From: an uncultured Chryseobacterium sp.
GTDB lineage: Bacteria; Bacteroidota; Bacteroidia; Flavobacteriales; Weeksellaceae
Assembly: GCA_913775525.1 (NCBI GenBank)
Contig: CAJYLH010000014.1
Span: 1-64,000 of the forward strand
Reading direction: 5' to 3'
DNA length: 64,000 bases
Made by a program: the position numbers and the translations under genes. Shown one piece after another: positions 25,498-35,243 of this stretch (positions within the stretch are counted from its first letter, which is position 1; the number at the start of each line of letters is the position of its first letter). The notes under the pieces were generated by a model that was given only the letters and a program-made list of their open reading frames with translations, was not told where the DNA came from and did no database searches.

Positions 25498-26600
25498 CTG
25501 CCGCCACCCGAAATTCCTTTCAGCTGAAAGGAAAGCCGAGCTACGCCTCAACTCAACCCTTAAAAGTACTGGCTTTCTTTCAATTTTCCAAATTATTTTT
25601 CAGCACAAAAGGAATGTAATAGGGGATGGTCTGCGTAGGGCAGAAGGTTAAGGAGCTGTTCAGCATTCAGTGATTTGGTGTTTTTTTAGAATATACCGGC
25701 TGGTGCAGCCGTGTATATCCCCTGCTTTCCGGTGCCCGGCGGATTCTCTTCTTTGATCCTCAGGTTACCCTTGTTCTTCCAATGGGCATCAGGAAAGCTT
25801 TTACATGCTGCTTTAAAGAACACATCACATTAAATAAAAAATAAAAAGGCCCTTCCTGCAAACCATTGACGCTGCGCAGAAAGAGCCGTGTGTTTCATCG
25901 TATCAAAATTTCAGAAGTGTAAAAAAACTTTTGCAGGCAGCGCCCTGTCCCAAAACAGCGGTTTCAATCCTGCGCAATCCTGGAACCGGGATTCCGGTTA
26001 AACACTTGCATCATACGCTGATCATTTAAATCCGTTAAACCCAACTTAATCTACTTCATTATGAAAAAGGATGTAATAGGTACTCATCAAAGTTTCAGAA
26101 AAGTCGGTCAGAAACATTCCGGATTGAGGCTTGTGAAGAAATTTTTCCGGGACCATGACCTGGTATCCGCCAAAAATACCCTGTCGGAAATCACCTCCAG
26201 TGCCATGAATTGCAATGCCCGGATCCGTCCGAAACCCTCTACTGTGCTTGATTTCTAACTGTCGGTCAAATCGTTTATCCGCGGGTGTTACCTGCTTCAG
26301 TTCAGGCATAAGAAATGGCGGCTGAGCGAACCGGAAGAAGTTGCTTCCTGTCTGATGCTGGGTTCGCTTTCACAGGTAGAATATAAAGATACTTTCCGGG
26401 TATTCAAAACCGCTTTCCGCGAGTATGATATCAAAGACTTCGACCGTTTCATTGCCGAAGTCTCGTACTTTGCTCTCGGCGTATATGCAGGACAGCCGGG
26501 TGGGAATATTATGACGCCTTTTATTCATCTGAACAAAATGCTGGATGCGGCGTGGGTGGTGTTGGAGCGGATGGAGGGGGAGAGGGTTTTAGGGTCTTAG
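25498..26600 (+). repeat. long dispersed repeat, copy 1
   Basis: About 1.1 kb nearly matching 60450-61422. It holds in order: the end of a plus-strand frame (ATRNSFQLKGKPSYAS to FFSTKGM, stop near 25620), a conserved minus-strand frame (25686-25829, ending NPPGTGKQGIYTAAPAG), and the plus-strand gene at 26061-26600, here broken by a stop. Compared with copy 2 the segment 25815-26060 is about 130 nt longer. The left edge abuts the broken cyoC. Confidence 0.85.
26061..26600 (+). pseudogene. hypothetical repeat-borne gene, broken by one nonsense codon
   Basis: The 180-codon frame aligns end to end with the intact 182-residue gene at 60874-61422, starting with the same MKKD-IGTHQSFRKVGQKHSG. A single TAA at 26256-26258 replaces the TAC (Tyr) of the intact copy, after RPKPSTVLDF; the rest continues in frame (RGCYLLQFRHKKW, EYDIKDFDRFIAEVSYFALGVYAGQPGGN). 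Function is unknown for both copies. The otherwise clean frame suggests the stop is recent. Confidence 0.85.
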
Positions 26601-26652
26601 AGTGGGAGAGCTTTAGGGTTTGAGAGTTGGAGAGTTTTAGGGTTTTAGGGTT

Positions 26653-27370
26653 TAGTGAGAATTAACCACAACAGTCACAAAGTTTTTTGACACTTAAGAA
26701 TTTTTAAGATGATAGCTTTGAAAACAGAAGAACACTTAAGTTTTAAAAACCTGTGGTTTTTATATGAAGGTGAAACCTGTCCGGTTTGCGGAAAATAGCA
26801 GTTGGTAAAATTCCCCTCCCTTGGAGAGATGTCGAAAATTCACAGAATTTTTGATGGGGTGATTTAATGATTTTGGATTATAACAGGCTGCAAAGTTTTT
26901 GATACTTTAGAATTTTAAGATGATAGGTTTGAAAACAGAAGAGCACTTAAGTTATAAAAACCGCAGGTTTTTACATGACCGTGAAACATTCCCTGTTTGC
27001 CGGAAATAGCAGTTAGGGAAATTCCGCTCCCTTGGGGAGGTGTCGAAAATTCAAAGAATTTTTGACGGGGTGGTTTATTAATGATCCTGGATTATAACAG
27101 GCTGCAAAATTTGATGCATAAGAATCATGAATAAGCCAGCTTTTGAAAAGATTAAGAACACAGAAGTTTTAAAAATCTACGATTTTTAAAGCGTGAAAAC
27201 ACCTGTACAATCTGCTGATCTGTGAAGGGTTAAACCACAAGAATCACAAAGGTTCTGAGATAAACGGTGGCTGATACCCTCGAAGCTACACTTTAGAATC
27301 ATGAAGGAAAAAATTTGAAAACAGAAGAGAACATTAGTTTTTATGGATTGCAGTACAATAATCTGGATTT
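26653..27370 (+). repeat. cluster of four imperfect intergenic repeats
   Basis: The 856-nt gap 26601-27456 holds no gene. It carries degenerate copies of a 120-140-nt element (near 26653, 26880, 27095, 27232), with the signature CACAAAGTTTTTTGACAC, then GCTTTGAAAACAGAAGA, then a hairpin AAAAACC-TGC-GGTTTTT (26745-26761, 26956-26972, 27171-27187). Two of the units are embedded in a 207-nt tandem duplication containing TTCCCCTCCCTTGGAGAG-like sequence (near 26800 and 27010). Further copies lie at 39040, 61479-62640 and 63608-64000. Confidence 0.75.
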
Positions 27371-27456
27371 TCTTCATAAATAATCTCTTTACAACAATAA
27401 ATAGATATAGTTCAAACAGTACATTAAATTAGCTCAGGCACATTAGCGCTGTTTGT

Positions 27457-28824
27457 TCAGGATAACCGGACCTTCGATATCGCCTCACTTCTGCTGCTGA
27501 TTTCCATTTTTACAAAAATATTACGGATATGATACTTTATGGTATTTACGGATACGAAAAGTTTTTCGGCAATTTCAGGATTAGACATTCCCTGGGTCAT
27601 ATAACCAAGAACTTCAGTTTCACGGTCTGTCAGATCATACTTTTCCTTAAGGCTGATAAGGTCCAGTCTGTGTTTATCTGCTTTTTCCTGAATATGCTCC
27701 TCAATCTTTTGCCTGAAATAGCGGTTTTCATGCAATACCATACTGGCACGGTATATCATACCAATCAGCAACACAATCATTTCTGTTACACAGCTGATCT
27801 TAAGTTGACCGGAAAAAAGGCTGACGCCTGGCAAACCGATTTGCCTGACGATATAATATTCCACGGCAAAGAAAAGGTATAAGGAATAAGCAAAAACGTA
27901 CAGCCGGGCATTCTTATTGGTTTTAAACTGTAGCAGGGCTATCACCCAATAGCTGCATAGCATCAACAGGGCGATAGATTCGGCCAGAATATAAAAAAGC
28001 ATTTCTCCAATCTCCATGTACAGCACCATTGAAGCTGCACTGCCTACGATAGCCAACACAAGCACAAACTTCATTCTACTAAACAGCCCAGGCCATCCGA
28101 GAAATTGGCCTGCAAAAAAAAAGCCGGCAGTAAATGCTCCTATGTGGATTGGAATATCGGCATAATTAAGAAAGTAAGGATTATCAGTGAAAAATGTAAA
28201 TAGGCCATCGGAGGAGGCAATAGCAGTGACAATGAAAGCCTGGAACAGTCCGTAGTAGAGAAAAATATACTGGCGGAAGAAAATAAAGAACAGCGCATTC
28301 ACAATAAAAATCACAGTTGCCAGCCCATAGAACATTCCCAGTCCGAAATTTCCCTTCACTTCAAAACGCCTAAATTCAGATTCGGGCATAAATTGTACCG
28401 GAAAATAAACTCCCTTTTTAAAGGAAGTTACCAAATAATATGCATCCTTACCGCCCTTAACCGTAAAACGGGGGTATCCCCAGGGGGTAAAAGAGTCATG
28501 ATGATTATTACCTGCATCTTTCAGCGGTACCAGGGAGGTATTGTGGAGTCCACATAACTGAACTGTCGAGAGGTGTTCTGTAGGGAAATAAAGGATATAA
28601 TTCTTTTCAGATGAAATGTGGGAGAGGGGGGTCACTTTAAAAATAAAACAGTCTCCGGAATGAGGGTGTGGAATATCTGAGTCGAAGAGCTCGAAATGCA
28701 GTTTTTTTATTGAAGATGGCCAGGTGGTTCCGGACAGTTTTACGTATTCTATTTTGAAAGGAATGGCAGCATTTGTAATCTGATAAATGATTACAAAAAG
28801 CAGGGTCAATAAGAAACGGGTCAC
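27457..28824 (-). CDS. 7TM-DISM receptor fused to a LuxR-type DNA-binding domain
   Basis: A 455-residue one-component membrane regulator. A signal peptide (1-19) leads to an extracytoplasmic domain (about 20-165), then seven hydrophobic helices (about 168-375) of the 7TMR-DISM type, a coiled coil (about 378-400) and a C-terminal LuxR-type helix-turn-helix (LTDRETEVLGYMTQGMSNPEIAEKLFVSVNTIKYH). Receptor and DNA-binding output are one polypeptide, so the DNA must be bound at the membrane or after proteolysis. Bacteroidetes encode many such proteins, but neither ligand nor target can be read from the sequence. Intergenic repeats flank it downstream. Confidence 0.88.
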   Translation of the reverse strand: MTRFLLTLLFVIIYQITNAAIPFKIEYVKLSGTTWPSSIKKLHFELFDSDIPHPHSGDCFIFKVTPLSHISSEKNYILYFPTEHLSTVQLCGLHNTSLVPLKDAGNNHHDSFTPWGYPRFTVKGGKDAYYLVTSFKKGVYFPVQFMPESEFRRFEVKGNFGLGMFYGLATVIFIVNALFFIFFRQYIFLYYGLFQAFIVTAIASSDGLFTFFTDNPYFLNYADIPIHIGAFTAGFFFAGQFLGWPGLFSRMKFVLVLAIVGSAASMVLYMEIGEMLFYILAESIALLMLCSYWVIALLQFKTNKNARLYVFAYSLYLFFAVEYYIVRQIGLPGVSLFSGQLKISCVTEMIVLLIGMIYRASMVLHENRYFRQKIEEHIQEKADKHRLDLISLKEKYDLTDRETEVLGYMTQGMSNPEIAEKLFVSVNTIKYHIRNIFVKMEISSRSEAISKVRLS

Positions 28825-29187
28825 AGTACGGGTAAAATTTTTGTCAAAGGTAAAAAAAAAAATGAATTTTCTTCAAAAGTCTCATTTTAATAGTTTTATA
28901 TCGGAAACTACCCGGTTGGGTAGGATAAAACTATACCAAAGGGGAGGCATGCGGTCATATAATTCAGGATACATTTGCATCATTACAAAATGCTTACTGA
29001 AGTGGGTTAGAAAATTACGGGACTACTATGAAATTATCCATTCTCTGAAGTCCGCATGCACAATAATTAAGATATTTTGCTTTCAAAAAATAGTTAGGAG
29101 GATCGCAGATCAATATTACATATAATCATGCCACAATTAATAGCAGAAACACAAAACAATATATACAACTAATTTTTTTTAAACTTT
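28825..29187 (+). promoter_or_regulatory. non-coding divergent region with a plus-strand -7 element
   Basis: No gene is supported; the 112-codon frame spanning 28787-29125 is low-complexity and unlike any protein. TAcaTTTG at 28970-28977 is a full -7 match that would give a leader of about 200 nt for the surface-protein gene at 29188. Confidence 0.4.
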
Positions 29188-30351
29188 ATGAAAACAAATG
29201 TATTTTTGGTGATCACCTTTTTTCTCTCTTTGGCTGTCCGGGGCCAGGTAGGAATTAATAATCAAAGTCCTAAGGCTACCCTGGATATTACTGCTAAAAC
29301 AACAGACGGCAGCAGGCCGGAAGGAATGCTTGCTCCTCGCCTTACCGGAAACCAGATCCAGTTGGGAAACGCACAGTACGGTTCAGACCAGAAGGGAACT
29401 ATCATTTATGCTACGGCAGCAGTTTCGTCTCCGGACAGTAAAACGGCTAATATGACTGCTGAAGGCTATTATTATTTTGACGGAAGCGCATGGCAGAAAA
29501 TGATCGGGGGAGGATCTTCATCCGGTTCTTCATCCGGCAGCTGGTCTACAACGGGAAGCTCCGGAATAGATCCTTCCGTAAATTTTATAGGATCTACCAA
29601 TTCAGGGGGACACCTGATGTTTAAAGTAGGAGGACACAGGGCCGGAATCATTATGGATTCCCTTTCCAACGCAAATACGGCGATCGGGTTTAGTTCGCTT
29701 AACTTAGGTGGAAATAGTTATAAGACAACCACTGAAAATACAGCTTTCGGAGACAGAGCTTTAGCGAAGAATTCCGGCAACAGGAATACGGCATTTGGTG
29801 CCAGCACTCTTTCAGGCAACACAACCGGAAGCGAGAATACGGCCATAGGGCGTTTTGCGGGGGCTAATATTACAACCGGCAGTAAGAATATTGTTATAGG
29901 CACCAACCAGACTGTTGCGTCTGCTTCAGGCAGCAATCAGCTGAATATCGGCGGTGCACTTTTTGGAACGGGGCTCACCGGGGATGCAGCAGCGCCTGCA
30001 GGAAATATAGGCATCGGGACGGCTGCACCGGCCAGCAAGCTGGAGATTAACGGAGCGGCTACCAATACTTCCGCTTATAATGCCGGAAACAGCACAACGA
30101 TCGATTTCAGCAAAAGCAACCTCGCGTTTACTTCGGCTTCAGCAGGGAATTTCACGCTTCAGAACATTAAGGACGGAGGAACCTACACCCTGAATGTGCG
30201 CGGTGCAACCTCCGGAACCTCAGCTTTCACCGCAACAGGCTTTACCTTTAAATATGTAAATAACAATGCCACCGTAGCCAATACCGAAACCTTATACACC
30301 TTTGTGACCATAAGTTCGACAGTATATGTCTATTGTGCAAGAGGATTATAA
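29188..30351 (+). CDS. YadA-head-like surface protein
   Basis: A 387-residue exported protein: signal peptide (1-19), a conserved Bacteroidetes opening (QVGINNQSPKATLDITA), a Ser/Gly linker near 107-120, then head repeats like those of trimeric adhesins (NTAFGDRALAKNSGNRNTAFGASTL, NTAIGRFAGANI) at about 185-235, and a beta-rich C terminus. The repeat type points to a beta-roll on the cell surface. Its stop is 1 nt from the next ATG, so it shares a transcript with the propeller family downstream. No T9SS domain is evident. Adhesion is inference. Confidence 0.75.
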   Translation: MKTNVFLVITFFLSLAVRGQVGINNQSPKATLDITAKTTDGSRPEGMLAPRLTGNQIQLGNAQYGSDQKGTIIYATAAVSSPDSKTANMTAEGYYYFDGSAWQKMIGGGSSSGSSSGSWSTTGSSGIDPSVNFIGSTNSGGHLMFKVGGHRAGIIMDSLSNANTAIGFSSLNLGGNSYKTTTENTAFGDRALAKNSGNRNTAFGASTLSGNTTGSENTAIGRFAGANITTGSKNIVIGTNQTVASASGSNQLNIGGALFGTGLTGDAAAPAGNIGIGTAAPASKLEINGAATNTSAYNAGNSTTIDFSKSNLAFTSASAGNFTLQNIKDGGTYTLNVRGATSGTSAFTATGFTFKYVNNNATVANTETLYTFVTISSTVYVYCARGL

Positions 30352-30352
30352 T

Positions 30353-31735
30353 ATGCAAAACAAAACAATAGCACAACTTTGTGTCATGGTTTTTCTGCTA
30401 GCAGGCTTCTTATCAATCGAAGCACAGGTTCCTGGCATGCCGTTCATGTCACTTAAAGAAATAATAAGAAAGAATGTTTTCGGAGGAACAGGTTCTGATG
30501 GGGGGTATTGCATTATCCAAACCACAGACGGCGGATATGCTATAGCAGGAATTACTAACTCGAATGATGGTGACGTTTCCGGAAACCATGGAGGTAGTGA
30601 TATGTGGGTGGTTAAATTTAATGCAACAGGATCCATAGAGTGGAAAAAAACATTCGGAGGAACAGGTTACGATGGCGCCTATTCTATTATTCAAACATCA
30701 GATGACGGTTATGCCATAGCAGGAAGCATCTATGTATCAAATGCATATGGAAATATGTTTGTGGCCAAGCTCAGTGCATCAGGCTCTTTAGAATGGCAGA
30801 AATCATTAGGAGGAACAGATAATGATGGCGCCAATTCTATTATTCAAACATCAGATGGTGGCTACGCAGTGGCTGGATTCACATACTCAACTGATGCTGG
30901 CTTTTCAGAACCTGCAGGATCATGGGATGGTTCTTCGTATGGTTCAGATATATATATTGTTAAACTCAATTCGGCGGGAACAGTAGAATGGTCAAGACAT
31001 TATGGTGGAAGTGGTAATGATGCTGCCTCTTCCATTATTCAGGCTACAGATGGCGACTATGTGGTAGCAGGAGTGTCACAATCAGGATCATATACTGGAT
31101 ATTATTATAATAACTATAATTCTGGAAATCATGGAGGTGGAGATATGTGGGTGATTAAACTTAAATCAAGTGGCGGTGTAGAATGGGAAAGAACATTAGG
31201 AGGAACAGTAAATGATGAAGCTAATTCTATTATCCGGACGGCTGACGGAGGATATATTGTGGCCGGCGGTGCCGCCTCAAATGATGGAGACGTTTCCGGA
31301 AATCATGGAAACCGTGACGCATGGGTAATCAAACTTAGTAATCTAGGAATCATACAATGGCAAAAGTTACTCGGAGGATCGATTAATGATCTAGCCAATT
31401 CTATTATTCAAACAGCAGATGGTGGGTACGCAGCGGCTGGATTTACTTTCTCGAATGATGGTGACGTTTCCGGAAACCATGGAGGAGGAGATATGTGGGT
31501 TGTCAAACTCAATACTGCAGGAACGATACAATGGCAGAAAGCCTTAGGAGGAACAGGTTTTGACAGAGCTCAATCTATTATACGGACATCAAATGGCGGT
31601 TATGCAATAGTAGGAGTTACTGATTCAATTGATGGAAATATAATAGGTCCGAATAATGGATCGTCTGACGTTTTTCTTCTCCGGCTTGATGCCGCAGGAA
31701 ACTTTATTCGTGTGTATGAAGATGCACCCGAGTAA
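30353..31735 (+). CDS. secreted seven-repeat (beta-propeller-like) protein, paralog 1
   Basis: A 460-residue exported protein with seven copies of a 55-65-residue unit whose signature is GGTG-D-A-SIIQT-DGGY-AGxT-SNDGDVSGNHGG-DMWVVKLN-GTIQW. Seven units strongly suggest a seven-bladed propeller. The ATG at 30353 (MQNKTIAQL) is chosen over the upstream in-frame codon at 30326 because it opens a normal signal peptide (ending IEA) shared by the paralogs. It starts 1 nt after the YadA-like gene. The C terminus RLDAAGNFIRVYEDAPE recurs in the paralogs. Binding target unknown. Confidence 0.82.
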   Translation: MQNKTIAQLCVMVFLLAGFLSIEAQVPGMPFMSLKEIIRKNVFGGTGSDGGYCIIQTTDGGYAIAGITNSNDGDVSGNHGGSDMWVVKFNATGSIEWKKTFGGTGYDGAYSIIQTSDDGYAIAGSIYVSNAYGNMFVAKLSASGSLEWQKSLGGTDNDGANSIIQTSDGGYAVAGFTYSTDAGFSEPAGSWDGSSYGSDIYIVKLNSAGTVEWSRHYGGSGNDAASSIIQATDGDYVVAGVSQSGSYTGYYYNNYNSGNHGGGDMWVIKLKSSGGVEWERTLGGTVNDEANSIIRTADGGYIVAGGAASNDGDVSGNHGNRDAWVIKLSNLGIIQWQKLLGGSINDLANSIIQTADGGYAAAGFTFSNDGDVSGNHGGGDMWVVKLNTAGTIQWQKALGGTGFDRAQSIIRTSNGGYAIVGVTDSIDGNIIGPNNGSSDVFLLRLDAAGNFIRVYEDAPE

Positions 31736-31788
31736 GTATCTGATATAATCAATTAAAAATTTTAAGATAGGGATTTAAAACCTTAAAA

Positions 31789-33105
31789 ATGAAAAACAAA
31801 ACAACAGTACAGCTCTATGCTTTAGTCTTTCTGCTGGCAGGCTTCTTTTAAATCGAAGCACAGGTTCCCGGTATGCCAGCCATGGCGCTTAAAGAAGCCA
31901 AAAATATTTTTGGAGGAACAGGAGCAGACCAGGCCAATTCTATTTTCCGGACAACAGATGGGGGGGGTGTAGTGGCGGGATCTACCGGGTCAAATAATGG
32001 CGACGTTTCCGGAAATCATGGAGATCAGGATATGTGGGTGGTAAAATTTAACGCATCAGGAGCCATACAATGGCAGAAAACATTGGGAGGAACAGGTGAA
32101 GATATAGCCTATTCCGTTATTCAGACTGCCGATGGCGGATATGCTGTGGCAGGATCTAGTAATTCAAACGATGGCGATGTTTCCGGAAATAATGGAAATC
32201 AACATATGTGGGTGGTAAAGCTCAATCCAATGGGAACGATACAATGGCAACAGGTATATGGAGGTGTGGCTAATACTGCTTATGCAAATTCTATTATTCA
32301 GAATTCAGACGGCGGATATGCTGTAGCAGGCCGCATTTATTCAAGTACCAATGGAACAAATGTTTTTGTACTTAAGCTTGGTGTAACAGGAAATGTCGAG
32401 TGGCAAAAAGAATATGGAGGATCAGAAATAGACTATGGTTATTCCATTATCCAGACTACGGATGGAGGCTATGCCGTAGCAGGATTTACCAAATCGAATA
32501 ATGGTGACGTTTCCGGAAATCACGGAGGGCTCGATATGTGGATCATTAAACTTACGGCAACAGGAACTAAGCAATGGGCGAAAGCATTTGGAGGATCTGG
32601 GTATGATGCAGCCAATTCTATTATTCAGACATCAGATGGCGGATACGCTGTGGCAGGATACACTGGATCAAATGATGGTAATGTTTCCGGCAATCATGGG
32701 CAAAATGATATGTGGGTCGTAAAGCTCAGTGCAGCAGGCAACTTAGAATGGCAGAAACCATTAGGAAATGTATATAGTGATCAGGCCAATTCCATTATCC
32801 AGGTGACAGATGGAGGATATGTGGTAGTTGGTGCCAGTTCCAATATCAGTAATGGAAATAGTGACCTATTTATCGTTAAGCTTAATTCAACGGGAGATAT
32901 ACTATGGCAAAAAATTTATGGAGGAACAGGCGCTGATTCGGCAAGCTCTGTTATCCAGACGACAGGAGGCGGATATGCTGTGGCAGCGAATATAGAGTCA
33001 AACAACGGAAATGTAACAGGATCCTTTAACGGGGCAAGGGACTTTTTCATTCCTCGGCTTGATCCCGCAGGAAACTTTATCCGTCTATATGAAGATATAC
33101 CCTAA
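31789..33105 (+). pseudogene. seven-repeat propeller protein, paralog 2, stop codon inside the signal peptide
   Basis: The frame starts MKNKTTVQLYALVFLLAGFF and then meets TAA (31849-31851) where paralog 1 has TCA (Ser); the next codons resume IEAQVPGMPAMALKEA. An internal ATG at 31873 opens 410 intact residues with seven repeats but no signal peptide, so any product would stay in the cytoplasm. The repeat region shows no further damage, so the inactivation looks recent or is a reversible on/off state. The upstream spacer (GGGATTTAAAACCTTAAAA) is shared with paralogs 3 and 4. Confidence 0.75.
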
Positions 33106-33160
33106 TAAATATTTGGGATCATCAGTTAGAGATTTTAAAATAGGGATTAAAACTTTAAAA

Positions 33161-34516
33161 ATGAAAAACAGGACAACAGCACAACTTTATGCCATGGTCT
33201 TTCTTCTGACAGGCTTCTTATCGATAGAGGCGCAGATCCCGGGAATGCCGGCTATGGCACTTAAAGAAGCCAAAAATGTGTTTGGAGGAAAAAATGATGA
33301 TATAGCTTATTCTATGGTGCAGACCTCTGACAAAGGATATATTATGACAGGCGGTACCGCGTCAAATGATGGCGATGTTTCCGGAAACCATGGACGCAGC
33401 GATATCTGGATAGTTAAACTCAGTGAATCAGGAGCTCTCCAATGGCAGAAAACCTTAGGGGGAGCAGGTAATGATGAAGCTCATTCTATTGCGCAGACCT
33501 CCGACGGAGGGTATGCTGTGGCGGGATCTGCTTATTCAAATGATGGCGACGTTTCCGGAAACCATGGCGGCGGCGATATCTGGGTAGTTAAAATCAGTGG
33601 AGCTGGAGTTCTCCAATGGCAGAAAACCTTAGGGGGAACAGGTAATGATGACGCTAATTCTATTGTGCAGACCTCCGACGGAGGGTATGCTGTGGCGGGA
33701 TCTACTTATTCAAATGATGGCGATATTTCCGGAAACCATGGAAGTAGAGATCTGTGGGTGGTTAAGCTCAGTGGATCAGGAGCTCTCCAGTGGCAGAAAA
33801 CCTTAGGAGGAACAGGTAATGATGAAGGTAATTCTATTGCGCGGACCTCTGACGGAGGATATATTGTGTCCGGCAGTACCCGATCAAATGATGGAGATGT
33901 TTCCGGAAACCATGGAGGCACCGATTTCTGGGTAGTTAAAATCAGTGGATCGGGAACGATCCAATGGCAGAAAACGTTAGGGGGAACTGGTATTGAATAT
34001 AATCGTTCTATTGTGCAGACCTCTGACGGTGGGTATGCTGTAGCCGGATATACTTTTTCGAATGATGATGATGTTTCGGGAAATCATGGAGGTGGAGATA
34101 TGTGGGTTGTTAAAGTCAGTGGAGCGGGAGTTCTCCAATGGCAGAGAACCTTAGGGGGATCAGGTATTGAGTCAGGTCGTTCTATTGTACAGACCTCTGA
34201 CGGAGGGTATGTTGTAACTGGATATACCGAATCAAATAATGATGATGTTTCTGGAAATCATGGAGGTGGAGATATCTGGGTAGTTAAACTTAATGCAACA
34301 GGAGTGCTCCAATGGCAGAGAACCTTAGGTGGAACGGGTTCTGAATCAACACTTTCTATTGTACAGACCTCTGATGCTGGATACGCTGTGGCGGGATTTA
34401 CCAATTCAAATGACGGGAATGTGATAGGTCCAGCTAACGGGTTGTACGACTTTCTTTTTCTCCGGCTTAATGCCGCGGGCAATGGTATTCATCTGTACGA
34501 AGATATGCCGCAGTAA
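33161..34516 (+). CDS. secreted seven-repeat (beta-propeller-like) protein, paralog 3
   Basis: A 451-residue exported protein with seven repeats of the same signature (GGTGNDDANSIVQTSDGGYAV). Start chosen at ATG 33161, which opens the family signal peptide MKNRTTAQLYAMVFLLTGF; the longer frame from 33059 overlaps the preceding gene. Repeats 2 to 4 are almost identical in nucleotide sequence, pointing to recent internal duplication or gene conversion. It ends RLNAAGNGIHLYEDMPQ. Same predicted fold and location as paralog 1. Confidence 0.82.
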   Translation: MKNRTTAQLYAMVFLLTGFLSIEAQIPGMPAMALKEAKNVFGGKNDDIAYSMVQTSDKGYIMTGGTASNDGDVSGNHGRSDIWIVKLSESGALQWQKTLGGAGNDEAHSIAQTSDGGYAVAGSAYSNDGDVSGNHGGGDIWVVKISGAGVLQWQKTLGGTGNDDANSIVQTSDGGYAVAGSTYSNDGDISGNHGSRDLWVVKLSGSGALQWQKTLGGTGNDEGNSIARTSDGGYIVSGSTRSNDGDVSGNHGGTDFWVVKISGSGTIQWQKTLGGTGIEYNRSIVQTSDGGYAVAGYTFSNDDDVSGNHGGGDMWVVKVSGAGVLQWQRTLGGSGIESGRSIVQTSDGGYVVTGYTESNNDDVSGNHGGGDIWVVKLNATGVLQWQRTLGGTGSESTLSIVQTSDAGYAVAGFTNSNDGNVIGPANGLYDFLFLRLNAAGNGIHLYEDMPQ

Positions 34517-34569
34517 ATATATGGCAACATGAATTATAGAATTTTAAAAGAGGAATTAAAACCTTAAAA

Positions 34570-35047
34570 ATGCAAAACAGAATAAAGGCGCAATTCTATC
34601 TTCTACTTTTTTTATTGTCAGGCTTCTCATTTATTGTAGTGCAAATGCCAGACACAGATCTCAAAAAGAGAAAGAAATGTTTTTCGAGGAACAAGTCTCA
34701 ATACGTAAAATTTAATTAGCCAGACTACTGACGGCGGTTATGCTGTAGCAGAATTTATATATTTAAATAGGGCGATATTTCAGGGAATCATGGAGTTATA
34801 GATAGTTGGGTTGTTAAATTCAGTGGAGCGGGAGTTCTCAAATGATAGAAAACTTTAGAGGAAAGGAGTATGACATAGCTACTTTTATTGTTCAGACTAC
34901 CAGCGGAGACTACAATATAGCTGAATATATCATTTCAGCTGATAGCGATATAGCAAACCATTAAATGGATAATGGGGACTAATTTCATTCCCCTTGATTG
35001 ATGCCGTGGGCAAGGCTATTCGTGAGTATGAAGATACGCCGCAGTAA
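34570..35047 (+). pseudogene. decayed propeller paralog 4
   Basis: Starts with the family signal peptide (MQNRIKAQFYLLLFLLSGF) after the same conserved spacer, then meets TAA and several frameshifts. Fragments remain recognisable: QTTDGGYAVAEF, GNHGVIDSWVVKFSGAGVL, and a C-terminal REYEDTPQ followed by TAA at 35045. Only about three of seven repeats are left, so this copy is older and deleted internally. Confidence 0.8.
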
Positions 35048-35197
35048 AATGCATATCGTAGGTTTATAAAGAATGCTACGATTTAAAAACACAAAGAAAA
35101 CATAAAGATATTATAATACGGTAAAAACGAAATGCAGTTGTTTTACCCAATGGTGTATGCTGTTCATATCGCCAAATATAAACCAATAAAGTTAGTG

Positions 35198-35211
35198 TTG
35201 ATCATGATCAA
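35198..35211 (+). promoter_or_regulatory. FNR/Crp-type palindrome upstream of the SDR gene
   Basis: TTGAT-CATG-ATCAA is a perfect match to the Crp/Fnr-family half-site arrangement TTGAT-N4-ATCAA, 33 nt before the chosen ATG at 35244. Similar palindromes lie at 45821-45838 and 48013-48026. Confidence 0.5.
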
Positions 35212-35243
35212 TATAAATGATAATTAACTTAAAACAATTAAAA

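Noticed and set aside
28787-29125. 112-codon plus-strand frame between the 7TM regulator and the YadA-like gene
   Set aside because: Overlaps the 5' end of the opposite gene, is rich in Lys/Arg/Ser with no recognisable segments, and covers the promoter at 28970.
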